Under the pieces are notes generated by a model. The model searched no databases, was not told the origin of the DNA, and worked only from the letters and a program-made list of their open reading frames with translations. Shown here piece by piece: positions 53,365-61,561 of a DNA stretch of 64,000 bases (the stretch's first letter is position 1; each line of letters starts with the position of its first letter). Source of the DNA: Actinomycetota bacterium (GTDB lineage: Bacteria; Actinomycetota; Actinomycetes; S36-B12; CAIYMF01); the NCBI GenBank assembly GCA_947455705.1, contig CANGPO010000001.1:62001-126000 (forward strand). The letters are read 5' to 3'. The translations under genes and the position numbers were made by a program.

Positions 53365-53700
53365 ATGAGGCCACAGGCACTTTCCGACACCGAGATCATC
53401 GAAAGTTTGACCGGAGCACCTAGTTGGGAACATGAGGGCATCTCTCTTCGACGATCAATCACATACCCGGCATTTCTCACGGCAATCGACGCGGTGGGTC
53501 AGATAGCGGCTGCTGCCGAGGAACTCGATCACCACCCAGACATAGATATTCGGTGGCGCACCCTGCACATCACTCTCACCACCCATGACTGTGGCGGGTT
53601 AAGCCACCTAGATTTCGACCTCGCTCGGCGGATTGATGCGATCTCGACCGCACTGGGCGTGGGCGAGGATGAATTGGCCAGCGGGAGTTCGACTGCGTGA
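53365..53700 (+). CDS. Pterin-4a-carbinolamine dehydratase
   Basis: 111 residues. The family motif is complete: EELDHHPDIDIRW with the paired His, then LTTHDCGGLSHLDFDLA. It dehydrates 4a-hydroxytetrahydropterin, or acts as a small cofactor protein; actinobacteria often have it without an aromatic amino-acid hydroxylase. None is seen here. GAGAGG lies eight bases before the ATG. It stands alone between two strong hairpins. Confidence 0.9.
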   Translation: MRPQALSDTEIIESLTGAPSWEHEGISLRRSITYPAFLTAIDAVGQIAAAAEELDHHPDIDIRWRTLHITLTTHDCGGLSHLDFDLARRIDAISTALGVGEDELASGSSTA

Positions 53701-53790
53701 CTAACCGGTCGAAGCACCGGCCGGCCTCAGGGTTCGACTGCGGTGATCCCACCTCTTTCGCGATCCCCTATCGCGCACTACGCTTCTGGG

Positions 53791-53836
53791 CACTAGCGTG
53801 CCGCTGAGGAAACACATCCAGATACGGCACCTAGTG
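53791..53836 (+). other. Long hairpin in the leader of trpB2
   Basis: CACTAG-c-GTGCCG pairs with CGGCAC-CTAGTG (12 bp, one bulge) around a 21-base loop, 54 bases before the trpB2 ATG. It lies too far from the previous stop (53700) to be a simple terminator for that gene, and no T run follows. It may be a terminator of upstream reading or a regulatory leader element. Confidence 0.45.
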
Positions 53837-53890
53837 CAATGGACAACGTAGGCGGTTGGCGTCTGCGGCAGAGTGAAGGGAATGCGTCAG

Positions 53891-55264
53891 ATGGACGAGG
53901 TTCGCCAGCACAAGTACGTGCTTGACGAGAGCGAGATGCCCACAACGTGGTACAACCTCGTTCCTGATCTACCCAGCCCCCCACCGCCGGCACTGCACCC
54001 CGGAACATTGCAGCCGGCTGGCCCAGAGGATTTCGCACCGCTCTTCCCGATGGACTTGATCCTTCAGGAAGTTAGCCAAGAGCGATACATCGATATCCCA
54101 GGTCCGGTGCTCGACGTGTACCGCCAGTGGCGTCCATCGCCGCTGTTCCGTGCGCACCGCCTCGAAGAGGCCCTCGGAACCCCGGCTCGTATCTACTACA
54201 AGTACGAGGGTGTTTCACCCGCCGGCTCACACAAGCCCAACACAGCGGTACCGCAGGCGTACTACAACAAGTTGGCTGGCGTGAAGAAGCTCACGACGGA
54301 GACGGGCGCAGGCCAGTGGGGCACCGCACTGTCATTCGCCTGCGCACTGTTCGACCTCGAGTGTGAGGTGTGGCAGGTCGGCTCCTCCTATGACGCCAAG
54401 CCATACCGCCGCCTGATGATGGAGGTCTTCGGCGGCAAGGTTCACCGTTCACCATCTGAGCTCACCGAAGCGGGACGTCGTCTCGGCGCCGATCCGAAAA
54501 ACTGGTCTGGATCACTTGGTATCGCCATCTCCGAAGCCGTCGAAGTTGCTGCCACGAATGACGATGTTCGGTACGCACTTGGCTCGGTGTTGAACCACGT
54601 CCTGATGCACCAGACGATCATCGGCGAGGAAGCAATCCTGCAGCTCGCCAAGGCCGGCGACACTCCCACCCACATCGTCGGATGTACCGGTGGAGGTTCG
54701 AACTTCGCAGGTCTCACATTCCCATTCCTGCGCGAAAAGCTGGCCGGAAACATCACTCCGCGGGTTATTGCCGCTGAGCCTGCGTCCTGCCCGTCGCTGA
54801 CCCGTGGCGTCTACGCGTACGACTTCGGCGACACCGCTGGAATGACCCCGCTGATGAAGATGCACACTCTGGGTCACGACTTCATTCCTGACCCGATCCA
54901 CGCTGGCGGCCTGCGCTACCACGGCATGGCACCGCTGATTTCCCACATCTACGAATTGGGCATGATCGAGGCCGAGTCCGTTGCACAGACCGAGTGTTTC
55001 AGCGCCGCGGTGCAGTTCGCTCGTACAGAGGGAATCGTTCCGGCGCCGGAGCCAACCCATGCAATCGCACTGGCAATCCGCGAGGCTCTCAAGGCGAAGG
55101 AAACCGGTGAAGAGACCGTCATCCTGACGGCTCTTTGTGGACACGGACACTTCGATCTTGCCGCTTACGACGAATACCTCAACGGACGCATGGTCGATAA
55201 CGAACTAACCGACGAGATGTTCGCCGCAGCTCTGGCCACGATCCCATCGGTGCCAGTCGGCTAA
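53891..55264 (+). CDS. trpB2: TrpB2-type tryptophan synthase beta-like PLP enzyme
   Basis: 457 residues from ATG 53891 (AAGGGA about nine bases upstream). The length and blocks [29 protein letters not shown] (PLP-Lys115) and [17 protein letters not shown] are those of TrpB2 rather than TrpB1, as is the glycine-rich phosphate loop [11 protein letters not shown]. TrpB2 makes tryptophan from indole and serine and usually does not bind TrpA; it may salvage indole. No other trp genes are adjacent, supporting this. A classical terminator follows. Confidence 0.93.
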   Translation: MDEVRQHKYVLDESEMPTTWYNLVPDLPSPPPPALHPGTLQPAGPEDFAPLFPMDLILQEVSQERYIDIPGPVLDVYRQWRPSPLFRAHRLEEALGTPARIYYKYEGVSPAGSHKPNTAVPQAYYNKLAGVKKLTTETGAGQWGTALSFACALFDLECEVWQVGSSYDAKPYRRLMMEVFGGKVHRSPSELTEAGRRLGADPKNWSGSLGIAISEAVEVAATNDDVRYALGSVLNHVLMHQTIIGEEAILQLAKAGDTPTHIVGCTGGGSNFAGLTFPFLREKLAGNITPRVIAAEPASCPSLTRGVYAYDFGDTAGMTPLMKMHTLGHDFIPDPIHAGGLRYHGMAPLISHIYELGMIEAESVAQTECFSAAVQFARTEGIVPAPEPTHAIALAIREALKAKETGEETVILTALCGHGHFDLAAYDEYLNGRMVDNELTDEMFAAALATIPSVPVG

Positions 55265-55287
55265 ACCTCGACATCACCGCAAAAGAT

Positions 55288-55329
55288 ATCGGGCCCGGCA
55301 CCTTTCGGTGTACGGGTCCGATGTCTTTT
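55288..55329 (+). terminator. Rho-independent terminator of trpB2
   Basis: Stem ATCGGGCCCG / CGGGTCCGAT (one G-U pair) extended by GCACC / GGTGT with a 4-base loop, then a T-rich run (GTCTTTTCTG). It lies 24 bases after the stop and is the most textbook terminator in the window. Confidence 0.88.
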
Positions 55330-55356
55330 CTGACTCCCGTCCTCTACCCTCGGAGC

Positions 55357-56061
55357 ATGGAATCGGACGGCCAGAACATCGTGGAAGAGACAACTGCCCA
55401 CCACCACCATCACGGTCCTGCAGAACATCTCCGTGAGCGCCTCCTGGCAGGTAAGGGACGGCTCGTCATTTTGGCCGCAGTCGTCTTTATCTGGGTGATG
55501 GATACCGTCCTATCTCGACATTTGGTGTCCAGTGGCGCGGTGGGACAACGCGGCGAACTGCTAGACATGCTCGAATGGATCGGCACCGCGATCATGGTAG
55601 GAACCACGATCTTCCTACTCGTAGCGCTCACCCGTCGGTACAACCACCTCCTGATTCCCGCGGTTGCCATCTATCTCGGGTACGCGGTGATTCAAGTGAT
55701 CGTCAACGTCATTTCGATGCTCGCCACTGCAGGTAATCACCAGGGCGGTGGGTTGAGTTCTTTGTGGGATGTCGCACTGGTGTACGCGATGAGTGTGATC
55801 GTGTTTACGTTCGTCTACATCTACTTAGACATCACCACACCGGGCGGGGCCTTCATCTGGCCAGCACGAGACGGCCAAGAACCCCCACCGCCGAACTTCT
55901 TGGATTACCTGTTCATCTCCATGAACGTCAACTCCACGTATGGACCGACGTCAGAGGCAATCATGTCCCGACCCGGCAAGATGATCATGGGCTTGCAGGT
56001 CTTACTGGCCGTCATGATGCTCACGGTTTTGATTAGCCGAGCGGTCGCAGCCACCAGCTAA
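55357..56061 (+). CDS. DUF1345-like five-TM membrane protein
   Basis: 234 residues from ATG 55357; a TACCCT box ends six bases before it. A short His-rich cytoplasmic start (AHHHHHGPAEH) precedes five hydrophobic segments (about 34-55, 74-95, 99-123, 138-160, 210-230). The last two flank YLFISMNVNSTYGPTSEAIM, where a pore-like re-entrant segment sits in two-TM ion channels and where DUF1345 proteins have a similar conserved strip. The usual K+ selectivity sequence (TxGYGD) is absent. Function unknown. A frame reaching back to 55321 would start inside the trpB2 terminator and is rejected. Confidence 0.78.
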   Translation: MESDGQNIVEETTAHHHHHGPAEHLRERLLAGKGRLVILAAVVFIWVMDTVLSRHLVSSGAVGQRGELLDMLEWIGTAIMVGTTIFLLVALTRRYNHLLIPAVAIYLGYAVIQVIVNVISMLATAGNHQGGGLSSLWDVALVYAMSVIVFTFVYIYLDITTPGGAFIWPARDGQEPPPPNFLDYLFISMNVNSTYGPTSEAIMSRPGKMIMGLQVLLAVMMLTVLISRAVAATS

Positions 56062-56094
56062 CAGTGCAGTGCCACGACGCACGTTGACGAGCAG

Positions 56095-56904
56095 CTACGT
56101 CTTCATGATCCCCCGCACAGCACTCACGCTGCTGTGCATAGGTGACCCATCCATCGGCTGCAGCGATACGTCAATCGCGGTGTATTGGGAAAGGTCCAAC
56201 CCAGCCGGAACGACATATGCACCCCGCCCGTCAACCCCCAAGACACCAAGGGCAACAAGGTGGCTGTCGCTCGGATCCATCAGCCAGACTTCGTAAAACT
56301 TGCCGGCCTCAACTGGAAGATTCGACACCCTCACCGTAATTGCGCGCTGAGCTGGCGACTTCACCTGCAAAACGGCCGTGCCGCTGGTGTCCGGAATATC
56401 CAGAGCTTCCAGGGCTGCGGTCGCCATTGGGACATTAGGCACCGGCGACACATCCGATGATGAACGGCCCAGGGCCCACGTGCCACCGGCCCCAACGATG
56501 AGTCCGACCGCTGCGGCTGCACCCATGGAGACGACGCGGCTCAACGTCGACCTATCACGCTTAGCCTGCAGTGAGACGACGTGTGCGTCCGTTGGCCCCG
56601 TAGCGGCAATCTCCGGGGATCCAACGCGTGCAGTGCCCGTTGTGGTCACAGAGTCGGGCGTCTGGATCACGTCCGAACTGCTCACATCCAACTCGGACGC
56701 AATGCGCGTCCAGACCTGCGCGGGTGGTGCAACAGGCGCGTAATTCTTGCCTAGGCCACGACCAGCTGACACGACTGCGCTCAGTGAATCGACGCCTGCT
56801 CGACACTGCTCACACATCGATAGATGAGCTGCGTTGTCGTGCGTCGCATCGGCTTCACCAAGTGCCAACAGAGCTAGGGTCGCCTCGTCATAGTGCGGCA
56901 CCAT
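56095..56904 (-). CDS. rskA: Anti-sigma-K factor RskA-like
   Basis: 269 residues. A short N-terminal zinc-finger-like region has HLSMCEQC near residues 27-34. One transmembrane helix ([20 protein letters not shown], about 128-147) and an RskA C-terminal extracytoplasmic domain ([40 protein letters not shown]) follow. In mycobacteria RskA holds SigK until it is cleaved by the RIP protease pathway. Its start overlaps the sigma gene stop by 17 bases, so the two are co-translated. It converges with the DUF1345-like gene. Confidence 0.88.
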   Translation of the reverse strand: MVPHYDEATLALLALGEADATHDNAAHLSMCEQCRAGVDSLSAVVSAGRGLGKNYAPVAPPAQVWTRIASELDVSSSDVIQTPDSVTTTGTARVGSPEIAATGPTDAHVVSLQAKRDRSTLSRVVSMGAAAAVGLIVGAGGTWALGRSSSDVSPVPNVPMATAALEALDIPDTSGTAVLQVKSPAQRAITVRVSNLPVEAGKFYEVWLMDPSDSHLVALGVLGVDGRGAYVVPAGLDLSQYTAIDVSLQPMDGSPMHSSVSAVRGIMKT

Positions 56905-57616
56905 CCACCTCCAGTCTCAATCGTAGTCGGTCTAACGACCTCTTTATATGACTCTTCACGGTCCCCAACGGCATACTCAACGTCGCCGCAATCTGGGCGT
57001 GTGTCAGATCATCAAAGAACGCTAACTCCATGATGCGCTTCGCCGGATCACCCAGACTTGCCAGTTCGTCAGCCAGTAAGACGCGGGCTGCCACATGTTC
57101 TATATCGGCCGGTGCAGCCTCGTCACGATCCGTGGCAAGGGACATCGCGTGCACCACTTTTCGTTCGCGACTGGTTGCAGCCCATCGATCAGCGACCTGA
57201 TTGCGCGTGATGCCCGTCAGCCACCCAGCAACCGAGCCCGATGAAGGATTGAACGTGTGCCTACCGCGCCACGCTCCAACGAACACAGACTGTGTCACGT
57301 CCTCGGCATCTTCACGATTGCCTAACGAGCGCATGGCGATCGTGAACACCAGAGGCGACCAGCGCGCGTAGACCTCCCGCAGCGCCTGCTCGTCCCCGTC
57401 GCGAAACCGGTGAGCGAGATCAACATCCGGGGACATTCCATCAGTATCACTGATATCTACCAATTCACATCTGCTGCCCTCCATAGATGCCGGCAACGCG
57501 AGCGGAACCTGGACCACTGGTCTGGCTCCATCGTCGGTCACGATCCCACAGATACTCGACCGGCCCATTGACCGATCGCTCACCCATACGATCGGCTCGC
57601 GCAATGTAGTCGTCAT
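56888..57616 (-). CDS. sigK: ECF sigma factor SigK-like
   Basis: A 242-codon frame; the conserved protein begins near residue 61. Sigma region 2 ([38 protein letters not shown]) and region 4 ([37 protein letters not shown]) are clear. ATG 57616 comes eight bases after the upstream mini-ORF stop, but the first 60 residues look unconserved, so ATG 57436 is a real alternative. Pairing with RskA and a fasciclin gene beyond the divergent region matches mycobacterial SigK, which controls the fasciclin antigens MPT70/MPT83. Confidence 0.85.
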   Translation of the reverse strand: MTTTLREPIVWVSDRSMGRSSICGIVTDDGARPVVQVPLALPASMEGSRCELVDISDTDGMSPDVDLAHRFRDGDEQALREVYARWSPLVFTIAMRSLGNREDAEDVTQSVFVGAWRGRHTFNPSSGSVAGWLTGITRNQVADRWAATSRERKVVHAMSLATDRDEAAPADIEHVAARVLLADELASLGDPAKRIMELAFFDDLTHAQIAATLSMPLGTVKSHIKRSLDRLRLRLEVDGAAL

Positions 57617-57624
57617 GACACGCT

Positions 57625-57801
57625 TCAGCTCTCGTCAACCGGCGACATGGTGTCGAGTCTGAACACGTCAATCCGACCAACGGCAGTGCCGCTAACCGGC
57701 ACACCGCCGGTGAGGAATCCGTGCTTGAAAGTGGCAACGAATCGCGTGATCGTCATGTTCCCTGCGCTCACCCCCGAGCCAAGTAGACCGTTCAACGACA
57801 T
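57625..57801 (-). CDS. Possible 58-residue mini-ORF in the sigK leader
   Basis: An ATG at 57801 (GTG one codon earlier at 57804) opens a 58-codon frame ending TGA at 57625, just before the sigK frame. It has an exceptionally strong ribosome-binding region (GAGGTGGAGGT) immediately upstream, much stronger than that of sigK. The product (starts [17 protein letters not shown], ends TMSPVDES) has no recognised domain, transmembrane helix or signal. It could be a leader peptide that couples or tunes sigK translation, or a small regulator. Confidence 0.42.
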   Translation of the reverse strand: MSLNGLLGSGVSAGNMTITRFVATFKHGFLTGGVPVSGTAVGRIDVFRLDTMSPVDES

Positions 57802-57849
57802 CACACCTCCACCTCATACACGGCCACCGCGTGCGACCTCTACTAGACC

Positions 57850-57876
57850 TTTCCCGTTTCGGTGCCTTTTTGGATG
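57850..57876 (-). promoter_or_regulatory. SigK-type promoter facing sigK
   Basis: On the minus strand GCATCC (57877-57872), then 16 bases, then GGGAAA (57855-57850). It is laid out like the opposite promoter at 57913 and resembles the SigK consensus recalled from mycobacteria. It would start the sigK/mini-ORF message about 40 bases before the mini-ORF and make sigK autoregulated. Confidence 0.5.
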
Positions 57877-57920
57877 CAGTCAAAAGAATTTCAAGCCAAT
57901 GTGACGAAGTTGCATCCAAA
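57869..57920. repeat. 10-bp inverted repeat shared by divergent promoters
   Basis: TTTGGATGCA at 57869-57878 and its exact complement TGCATCCAAA at 57911-57920, 32 bases apart. Each arm contains the -35-like CATCC of the promoter that points away from the centre. Confidence 0.85.
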
Positions 57921-57939
57921 TGCGCCGTCCTCGCAGAAG
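57913..57939 (+). promoter_or_regulatory. SigK-type promoter of the fasciclin gene
   Basis: GCATCC (57912-57917), 16 bases, CAGAAG (57934-57939). The GAA keeps the same distance from CATCC as in the opposite promoter. The start point would lie near 57946, giving a leader of about 28 bases with GGAGG before the ATG. Confidence 0.5.
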
Positions 57940-57973
57940 AGCAGACAAGAGCAACTTCTAACGTGGAGGAACA

Positions 57974-58654
57974 ATGAAGGTTCGTCGCACATTCGCGATC
58001 GCCGTCGCCGGCGCAGCACTTCTCGGCACGACCATGGCAGGCACACTTCCAGCACAAGCCACGACCGCAGCCCGTGGGCACGTCGTAGCAGCAGGAGATG
58101 TCTCGGGTACACGCGCGCTGGCCACAGTTGTGGCCCCGTACGCAAAATCATGGAACCACAACTGGCACGACTACAACATCGTCACGCATGCAGTGTTCGC
58201 TGTCCTCAAGGCCAAGCCAACCTCGGCAGTCGGGGTCCTGGCCGACGGCAAAGTAGCCCTGACAGCCTTCCTCCCCAACGACAAGGCATTCCAGATCCTG
58301 GTTAAGAAGTTGACGGGCAAGATGACGTACACGGAATCATCGACCTACAAGGCAGTCCTCACCCTCGGCGTGCCCACGATCGAGGCTGTTCTGCTTTACC
58401 ACGTGGTGCCCGGAGCAACCATCACGTCAGCTCAGGCTTTGAAGGCCAACGGAGCTCAACTCACAACCGCTCAGGGTGGGAAGATCCGCGTCAAGGTCAA
58501 CGCGGGCCCAAGCATTGAATTGGTGGACGCCGACAAGTACATGACCAACCCAAAGGTCGTCCTGGCACGCGTTGATATCAACAAGGGCAACAAGCAAATC
58601 GCGCATGGCATCGACCGCGTGCTGTTGCCGCTGCCGCTCAAGCCAGTGGCCTAG
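57974..58654 (+). CDS. Secreted fasciclin-domain protein
   Basis: 226 residues. A signal peptide (basic MKVRR, then AIAVAGAALLGTTMAGTL, cleavage near PAQAT) is followed by one fasciclin domain (about 60-222). The conserved H1/H2 blocks are visible: VALTAFLPNDKAFQIL and VLLYHVVPGATITSAQAL. It is probably a small surface or secreted cell-adhesion-type protein, like MPT70/MPT83. GGAGG sits five bases before the ATG. Its promoter looks SigK-dependent and the SigK/RskA genes are just across the intergenic region. Confidence 0.92.
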   Translation: MKVRRTFAIAVAGAALLGTTMAGTLPAQATTAARGHVVAAGDVSGTRALATVVAPYAKSWNHNWHDYNIVTHAVFAVLKAKPTSAVGVLADGKVALTAFLPNDKAFQILVKKLTGKMTYTESSTYKAVLTLGVPTIEAVLLYHVVPGATITSAQALKANGAQLTTAQGGKIRVKVNAGPSIELVDADKYMTNPKVVLARVDINKGNKQIAHGIDRVLLPLPLKPVA

Positions 58655-58720
58655 CCGATCTCGTCAGCGAGTACTCCATGAGGTAGCTACGAGACAATGT
58701 CTCGGGCTTGATCACTCATA

Positions 58721-58753
58721 ATGCGGGGCGTCCACCACATGGGCGTCCCGCAT
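58721..58753. terminator. Bidirectional terminator between fasciclin and ychF genes
   Basis: ATGCGGGGCGTCC pairs with GGGCGTCCCGCAT (13 bp, two G-U pairs) around a 7-base loop, 66 bases after the fasciclin stop and 58 bases beyond the ychF stop. A smaller hairpin CGAGAC-aat-GTCTCG lies at 58690-58704. Confidence 0.78.
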
Positions 58754-58811
58754 TCGCTCTGCTTCCACCACTTCGAGGCCGTGAACTGCAACGGTACGCG
58801 CAGACCAAGGC

Positions 58812-59885
58812 TTAGACGTTGAAGCGGAACTCCACGACGTCACCATCCGCCATGACGTACTCCTTGCCCTCCATCCGGGCCTTACCTTTCGATCTTGCTT
58901 CAGCCACTGATCCGGTGGCGACGAGGTCGTCGAATGAGATGACTTCGGCTTTGATGAAGCCCTTTTGGAAGTCGGTGTGAATGACGCCGGCCGCCTCGGG
59001 AGCCGTTGCCCCTTTACGGATCGTCCAAGCCCGCGATTCCTTCGGGCCCGCCGTTAAATACGTCTGAAGGCCGAGCGTGTCGAACGCGACGCGGGCCAGC
59101 GTTGAGAGACCGGACTCTTCCATCCCGATGGACTGCAGGAGTTCGAGTGCTTCCTCGTCATCGAGTTCGATCAACTCTGACTCCGTCTTCGCGTCGAGGA
59201 ACACCGCTTCCGCCGGGGCTACGAGGCCGCGGAGTTCAGCTTTGAGTTCGTCGTTAACCAGTTCGTCGGAATCAACGTTGAAGGCGTAGAGGAAGGGTTT
59301 GGCGGTGAGCAAGAACAACTCTCGCAGCGGGGCTGGATCAAGACCGGCCGCGAAGATCGTTCGTCCCTCATTAAGTACGGTCTGCGCCTGTTCAGCGGCT
59401 GCTAGAGCCTCGGCGCGGTCCTTGTTGAGACGTGCTTCCTTTTGAAGGCGCGGGATCGCCTTTTCTAGGGTCTGCATGTCGGCGAGAATCAACTCCGTGT
59501 TGATCGTCTCCATATCGTCCTTCGGATCCACCTTGCCCTCGACGTGAACGACGTCAGGGTCAGTGAAGACTCGGATGACCTGGCAGATCGCGTCACTCTC
59601 GCGAATGTTGGCCAGAAACTTGTTGCCGAGGCCCGCACCCTCGCTCGCACCCTTGACGATTCCCGCGATGTCGACGAACGAGACAGTGGCCGGTAGTTGC
59701 CGCTCGGAGTTAAAGATGCCCGCGAGTATGGCCAGGCGAGGGTCAGGGACCCCGACGACGCCCACGTTCGGCTCGATGGTGGCGAAGGGGTAGTTGGCGG
59801 CGAGCACATCATTCTTGGTTAACGCATTGAACAGCGTCGACTTGCCAACATTGGGAAGACCCACGATTCCGATGGTCAATGCCAT
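58812..59885 (-). CDS. ychF: Ribosome-binding ATPase/GTPase YchF
   Basis: 357 residues from ATG 59885 (AGGTG eight bases upstream; a longer frame to 60038 lacks conserved residues). The P-loop is GLPNVGKST, the switch region FVDIAGIVKGASEGAGLG, and the C-terminal TGS domain contains RKGATAPEAAGVIHTDF and the end MADGDVVEFRFNV. It belongs to the Obg-like group but prefers ATP in studied homologues and responds to oxidative stress. The neighbourhood with rmuC, DUF6542 and ispH is typical of actinobacteria. Confidence 0.95.
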   Translation of the reverse strand: MALTIGIVGLPNVGKSTLFNALTKNDVLAANYPFATIEPNVGVVGVPDPRLAILAGIFNSERQLPATVSFVDIAGIVKGASEGAGLGNKFLANIRESDAICQVIRVFTDPDVVHVEGKVDPKDDMETINTELILADMQTLEKAIPRLQKEARLNKDRAEALAAAEQAQTVLNEGRTIFAAGLDPAPLRELFLLTAKPFLYAFNVDSDELVNDELKAELRGLVAPAEAVFLDAKTESELIELDDEEALELLQSIGMEESGLSTLARVAFDTLGLQTYLTAGPKESRAWTIRKGATAPEAAGVIHTDFQKGFIKAEVISFDDLVATGSVAEARSKGKARMEGKEYVMADGDVVEFRFNV

Positions 59886-60032
59886 GTGCACACCTGTTTC
59901 ACAAGATTCATGTGCCGGGTTCTGATATCCCACCACCACGCTGCTGACCGCGAACGCGAGCCGCAGGAAATTATGTCGTATCCACAGGCAACGGTGACCG
60001 GCGCGTCGCCCACAAGTGACTGCAGGGTGGTT

Positions 60033-60060
60033 TTGCATGGTCGTGGGAGGTTCTCATAAT
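60033..60060 (+). promoter_or_regulatory. Promoter of the DUF222/HNH gene
   Basis: TTGCAT (60033-60038), 16 bases, CATAAT (60055-60060), then seven bases to ATG 60068. It is the clearest vegetative-type promoter in the window and places transcription start at the start codon, so the message is leaderless. Confidence 0.65.
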
Positions 60061-60067
60061 CATACAC

Positions 60068-61489
60068 ATGTTTGAAACTGAGGTTCCCGACGATCAGCGA
60101 CTTCACGCTGCCGTCGAACGTGCCTTGGCTGCCATTACTGAGGTCGCCGATCTGCTCGCTGCAGACGTTTTGGACGTGTGCTCTGACCCGGAATTGATCC
60201 CGCTTACGACACGATTGGCAGAGATCGAAGATCGGGCCGCGGCATCTAGCTCAGCGGTTGTCGCGCGGCTCGATCAGAGCGGAGCGGTGCGAGCTTTGGG
60301 CTACCTCTCCACCCGCGCCTGGATGGATGCGCAGCTGCGAAACCCGCGGCGGGAGAACGCTCAGATTCTGCGGACCGCGCGACTGCTACGTCGTTCGTAT
60401 CCGGCAACTCAACGATCGTGGCTCAACCACGTCATCACCCGCGCGCATGCAGACGCCATCAGCAACGGAATCGAATCAGCGGTCAAGGGACTCGACGAGC
60501 ACACTCGTGATCAGGCCCGCATCGACGCAGAGCGGGTCCTGCTCGATATCTCACGAGATCACTCACCAGATATCGCACGCGCCGCCGTTACTCGCATTCG
60601 TCTAGCCGCCGATCCAGATGGCGCAAAAGCCGCGGCCGTCGAAGCTGATGGTCAACAATGGTTCAGCCTCACCCCAGTAAGCGATGGTTGGCTGTGCAAG
60701 GGATGGCTAAGCAACATCAACGGGACGGCGTTAGCTACGGTCTTAGAGGGTCGTCGAAATAGTCGACACCACATGGGGCGTACGTCCGAGATTGACTTCA
60801 GTGAGAGCCTCGTCGACGAAACGTACGCTGACGAACAAGCCGCCAAGCGCATCCGGCATGAAAATGCGCTCGTTCTCGGCGAGATTGCTGCCGAGTTACT
60901 GAACTCCGATGGAGCCGGTCGCATAAACGGCGAGCGACCCCACATCGAGATCAGCGTCACCCTGGCAGAGCTTGCCCAAGGCACCGGCTACGGCGAACTC
61001 TCAACCCCCGGAGCCCCCCGCCGACAGAACACCACTCCGATAGATCTCGAAACCATCAGACGGATGAGTTGCGATGCAGATATCCGTCGCATCGTGACAA
61101 CGGGGATCCACCGCGATCCCGACACCGGAGATGAGATCGACCCCGTTCTCGGCCGCCTGATGGCCGCACCCACGGAGGTCGTTGACTACGGGCGGGCACA
61201 TCGAATCGTTCCGCCTGGCCTCAAACGCCAACTGGCCCTGCGGGATCAGGGCTGCGTGTTCCCCGGTTGCCATCGGCCACCATCCATGACCGAAGCCCAT
61301 CATGTGCATCATTGGAGCGCTCAAGGGACAACAGACTTAGGCAATCTTGCACTGCTCTGCACTCGACACCACACCGATGTGCACACTCGGGGCTGGACTC
61401 TCACGGCCAGGCCCGGATATCAAGCTCACCAACCCGGGTTTTGGGAGGTACGGCCACCGAGGCCACCGACCTGGGCGGACACCGGGTAA
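60068..61489 (+). CDS. DUF222/HNH endonuclease (13E12 repeat family)
   Basis: 473 residues. An N-terminal DUF222 region (about 30-370, LDQSGAVRALGYLSTRAWMD, TVLEGRRNSRHH) is followed by an HNH nuclease domain near residues 385-450 (RDQGCVFPGCHRPPSMTEAH, HVHHWSAQGTTDLGNL, LLCTRHHTDVH) with two Cys and several His for zinc. This family is abundant in actinobacterial genomes, often multi-copy (the mycobacterial 13E12 repeats), and may be a mobile or selfish nuclease. Here it is single in the window and has no flanking repeats. It diverges from ychF. Confidence 0.9.
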   Translation: MFETEVPDDQRLHAAVERALAAITEVADLLAADVLDVCSDPELIPLTTRLAEIEDRAAASSSAVVARLDQSGAVRALGYLSTRAWMDAQLRNPRRENAQILRTARLLRRSYPATQRSWLNHVITRAHADAISNGIESAVKGLDEHTRDQARIDAERVLLDISRDHSPDIARAAVTRIRLAADPDGAKAAAVEADGQQWFSLTPVSDGWLCKGWLSNINGTALATVLEGRRNSRHHMGRTSEIDFSESLVDETYADEQAAKRIRHENALVLGEIAAELLNSDGAGRINGERPHIEISVTLAELAQGTGYGELSTPGAPRRQNTTPIDLETIRRMSCDADIRRIVTTGIHRDPDTGDEIDPVLGRLMAAPTEVVDYGRAHRIVPPGLKRQLALRDQGCVFPGCHRPPSMTEAHHVHHWSAQGTTDLGNLALLCTRHHTDVHTRGWTLTARPGYQAHQPGFWEVRPPRPPTWADTG

Positions 61490-61561
61490 TCCGGACGCGA
61501 CGTGGCATCGCCGCGGTGACGGATCCGGGTAACTGTCAGGGGTAGCCGCCAGTATGGATTT

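Noticed and set aside
55321..55356. Earlier ATG for the DUF1345-like protein
   Set aside because: It lies within the trpB2 terminator hairpin and T run.
55405..55419. Run of five His as a possible purification tag or artefact
   Set aside because: It is a normal His-rich stretch at the cytoplasmic start of a membrane protein; no vector sequence surrounds it.
57465..57737. 90-codon minus-strand frame overlapping the sigK N-terminus
   Set aside because: It is out of frame with sigK and lacks a ribosome-binding site; the mini-ORF at 57625-57801 has a far stronger site.
57647..57904. 85-codon plus-strand frame upstream of the fasciclin gene
   Set aside because: No ribosome-binding site and Pro/Thr/Arg-rich shadow composition; it spans the promoter region.
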